Shown here: one piece after another, positions 5,361-6,595 of the stretch
Position numbering within the stretch: the stretch's first letter is position 1
Layout: each line of letters begins with the position of its first letter
Assembly (NCBI GenBank): GCA_013041835.1
Contig: JABDRH010000501.1
Coordinates: 1 to 6,595 of the forward strand
Origin: Desulfatitalea sp.
GTDB taxonomy: Bacteria > Desulfobacterota > Desulfobacteria > Desulfobacterales > Desulfosarcinaceae
Direction: 5' to 3'
DNA: 6,595 bases
Notes under the pieces: model-generated
The model's database searches: none
What the model was told of the DNA's origin: nothing
The model's input: only the letters and a program-made list of their open reading frames with translations
Program-made: the position numbers and the translations under genes

Positions 5361-6595
5361 CAAGACTCTTTTCGATTACCTTAAGGAATTTGTCCTTGTT
5401 CAAAGGTTTGTTGAAAATCTGTTCGAATCCGAGCTTTTTAGCGGCGCGAATGTTGGGGTGATCCGGGAATCCGGTCACGATGATGACCTTCATCATTTCG
5501 AGCCCCAGCTCGTTTTGGATGGCACGGCAGACACGCAGGCCATCAATCTCCGGCATGAACATATCCAGCACCAAAAGATCGGGGGGATCACTGCCCAAAC
5601 GGATGAGTGCCTCGGCGCCGTTGGCAAAGCCCTCCACCACACAGTTGGATTTTCTGGAAAGCATCTGGATCAGGAAGGCCCTAAAGGCGGTATCATCATC
5701 AACGACCATGACACGTCTGGATTTGTGCTTTTCTCGTGTAGGCAAGGTGACGGTGAAGATGGTGCCGTGTCCTGGACGAGTTTCGAAGGTAATGTCACCC
5801 TGATGGGCTTTGACCAAGCTGTAGGTCACCGATAAACCGAGACCGGTGCCGCCCTCTTTCTGACGATCGGTGACAAATGGGTCGAATATCCGTTCGGCAA
5901 CTTTGGGATTGATGCCGCGTCCGTTGTCCGACACCTGTATGATGACGCCCTGCTCCGCCGCACACCAGCCGGTGGATATCCGGACCCAGCCTTTTTCGTG
6001 GGTGATGGCTTGAAAGGCGTTGATGATCAAGTTAAGAATGATCTGTTCGACATTTTGAAGATTGGCATGCACTAGCGGTAGATCTGAAGATAAATTCAAC
6101 ATCAATTCCGTCTTGGATTGAGACAACGTCGCAGATGCTAGACGGGTTGCATTATCCACGGCATGGTTGACCTGTACGGCGTGCTTTTCAGCCGGATTGC
6201 TTTTACGAGAAAACTGCTTCAATCCGTTCACAATTTGAGCCACGCGGTTGGCCGCCAGCTCCATATCGGAAATCAGACGCGGCATATTTTGTTGGATGAA
6301 TTCAAGGCTTAGCCCACCAATTTTATTGTTTTTTAGACTGTCAATTGGCTTAAGGATGGGCATCAGGTCCTGCCATATTCTTCCAAACAGCGGCAGATTG
6401 AACAACATCAAATTAATGGGGTTGTTGAGTTCATGGGCCGCGCCGGCGGTCAAGGTACCCAGAGCGTCCATCTTTTGGGCTTGAAAAAGCTGTTTTTCAA
6501 TGCGCTTTTGTTCGGACAAATCGCGGCACAACCCACCGACAGCCCAGGTGGAAGGTTCCCGATGGATGGGATAAAGGGTGTACTGAAGATAATCC
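5344..6595 (-). CDS. Hybrid sensor histidine kinase (PAS end-HisKA-HATPase-REC), 5' end beyond window
   Basis: The last 416 residues are visible; numbers count from the first full codon (6594-6592). Residues 1-35 are the end of a PAS/PAC domain. HisKA follows with AAHELNNP, H54 being the phosphorylated His. A long insertion (about 60-105) separates it from the second helix, as in related delta-proteobacterial kinases. HATPase motifs are the N-box LNLIINAFQA (N188, N192), G1 DNGRGI (223-228), the F-box IFDPF (236-240) and G2 GGTGLGLS (248-255). Residues about 293-412 are a C-terminal receiver with D299-D301, phosphoacceptor D344 (VLDMFMPEIDG), T374 and K396. No Hpt domain is present in the visible part. 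The frame runs to the window edge without a stop; the TTG at 6531 lies inside the PAS-to-kinase linker and is not a start. The 3' end overlaps the response regulator start, indicating cotranscription. Confidence 0.95.
   Translation of the reverse strand, partial: DYLQYTLYPIHREPSTWAVGGLCRDLSEQKRIEKQLFQAQKMDALGTLTAGAAHELNNPINLMLFNLPLFGRIWQDLMPILKPIDSLKNNKIGGLSLEFIQQNMPRLISDMELAANRVAQIVNGLKQFSRKSNPAEKHAVQVNHAVDNATRLASATLSQSKTELMLNLSSDLPLVHANLQNVEQIILNLIINAFQAITHEKGWVRISTGWCAAEQGVIIQVSDNGRGINPKVAERIFDPFVTDRQKEGGTGLGLSVTYSLVKAHQGDITFETRPGHGTIFTVTLPTREKHKSRRVMVVDDDTAFRAFLIQMLSRKSNCVVEGFANGAEALIRLGSDPPDLLVLDMFMPEIDGLRVCRAIQNELGLEMMKVIIVTGFPDHPNIRAAKKLGFEQIFNKPLNKDKFLKVIEKSLDGKLA

Noticed and set aside
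5361..5363. TTG start for the response regulator
   Set aside because: An ATG follows in the next codon and receiver homology begins only after it.
5293..5835. 180-codon plus-strand open frame
   Set aside because: Antisense shadow of the kinase receiver and the regulator start; no domain signature.
6529..6531. TTG as start of the kinase gene
   Set aside because: The frame stays open upstream to the window edge and encodes recognisable PAS/PAC residues, so the gene starts outside.

Overview
The window reads as part of a chromosome of a free-living Gram-negative bacterium, most likely of the Desulfobacterota (the old Deltaproteobacteria, Desulfobacterales-like). This placement is inferred from the style of the genes: a hybrid PAS-HisKA-HATPase-REC kinase with a long insertion after the H-box, paired with a sigma54 activator; a Cys-rich/cNMP-like/DUF4388 (PATAN) sensor protein; and a chemotaxis-like cluster with unusual architectures. 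All six genes lie on the minus strand, so transcription runs from high to low coordinates. No mobile element, tRNA, rRNA or CRISPR array was seen.

Layout in transcription order. (1) 6595-5344: 3' part of a hybrid histidine kinase, overlapping (2) 5360-3972, an NtrC-type sigma54-dependent response regulator. (3) 3971-3220: 752 bases without a recognisable gene, but rich in signals. Two related dyads (3942-3960, 3874-3892) are followed by a good sigma54 -24/-12 element (3770-3755), then several small hairpins, then a strong intrinsic terminator with a U8 tail (3642-3546). Together these outline a candidate sigma54-dependent small structured RNA of about 200 nt. (4) 3219-2131: a Cys-rich domain + cyclic-nucleotide-binding-like domain + DUF4388 protein. 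(5) 2130-1926: an intergenic stretch with a direct repeat, a dyad and a second, weaker GG-N10-GC element. (6) 1925-1137: a CheB methylesterase domain fused to an N-terminal zinc ribbon instead of a receiver. (7) 1124-621: CheW, preceded by a G9 tract that forms its ribosome binding site. (8) 624-1: N-terminal part of CheA, with an active Hpt and what looks like a second, His-less Hpt.

Working model (inference). The kinase/regulator pair senses a signal and activates sigma54 promoters. One lies directly behind the regulator gene and would make the candidate small RNA. A second may drive the cheB-cheW-cheA cluster. The cluster resembles an alternative-function chemosensory pathway rather than a textbook flagellar one, because the visible CheB lacks the receiver domain through which CheA normally controls it. 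The sequence shows the gene architectures clearly; the regulatory links are predictions.
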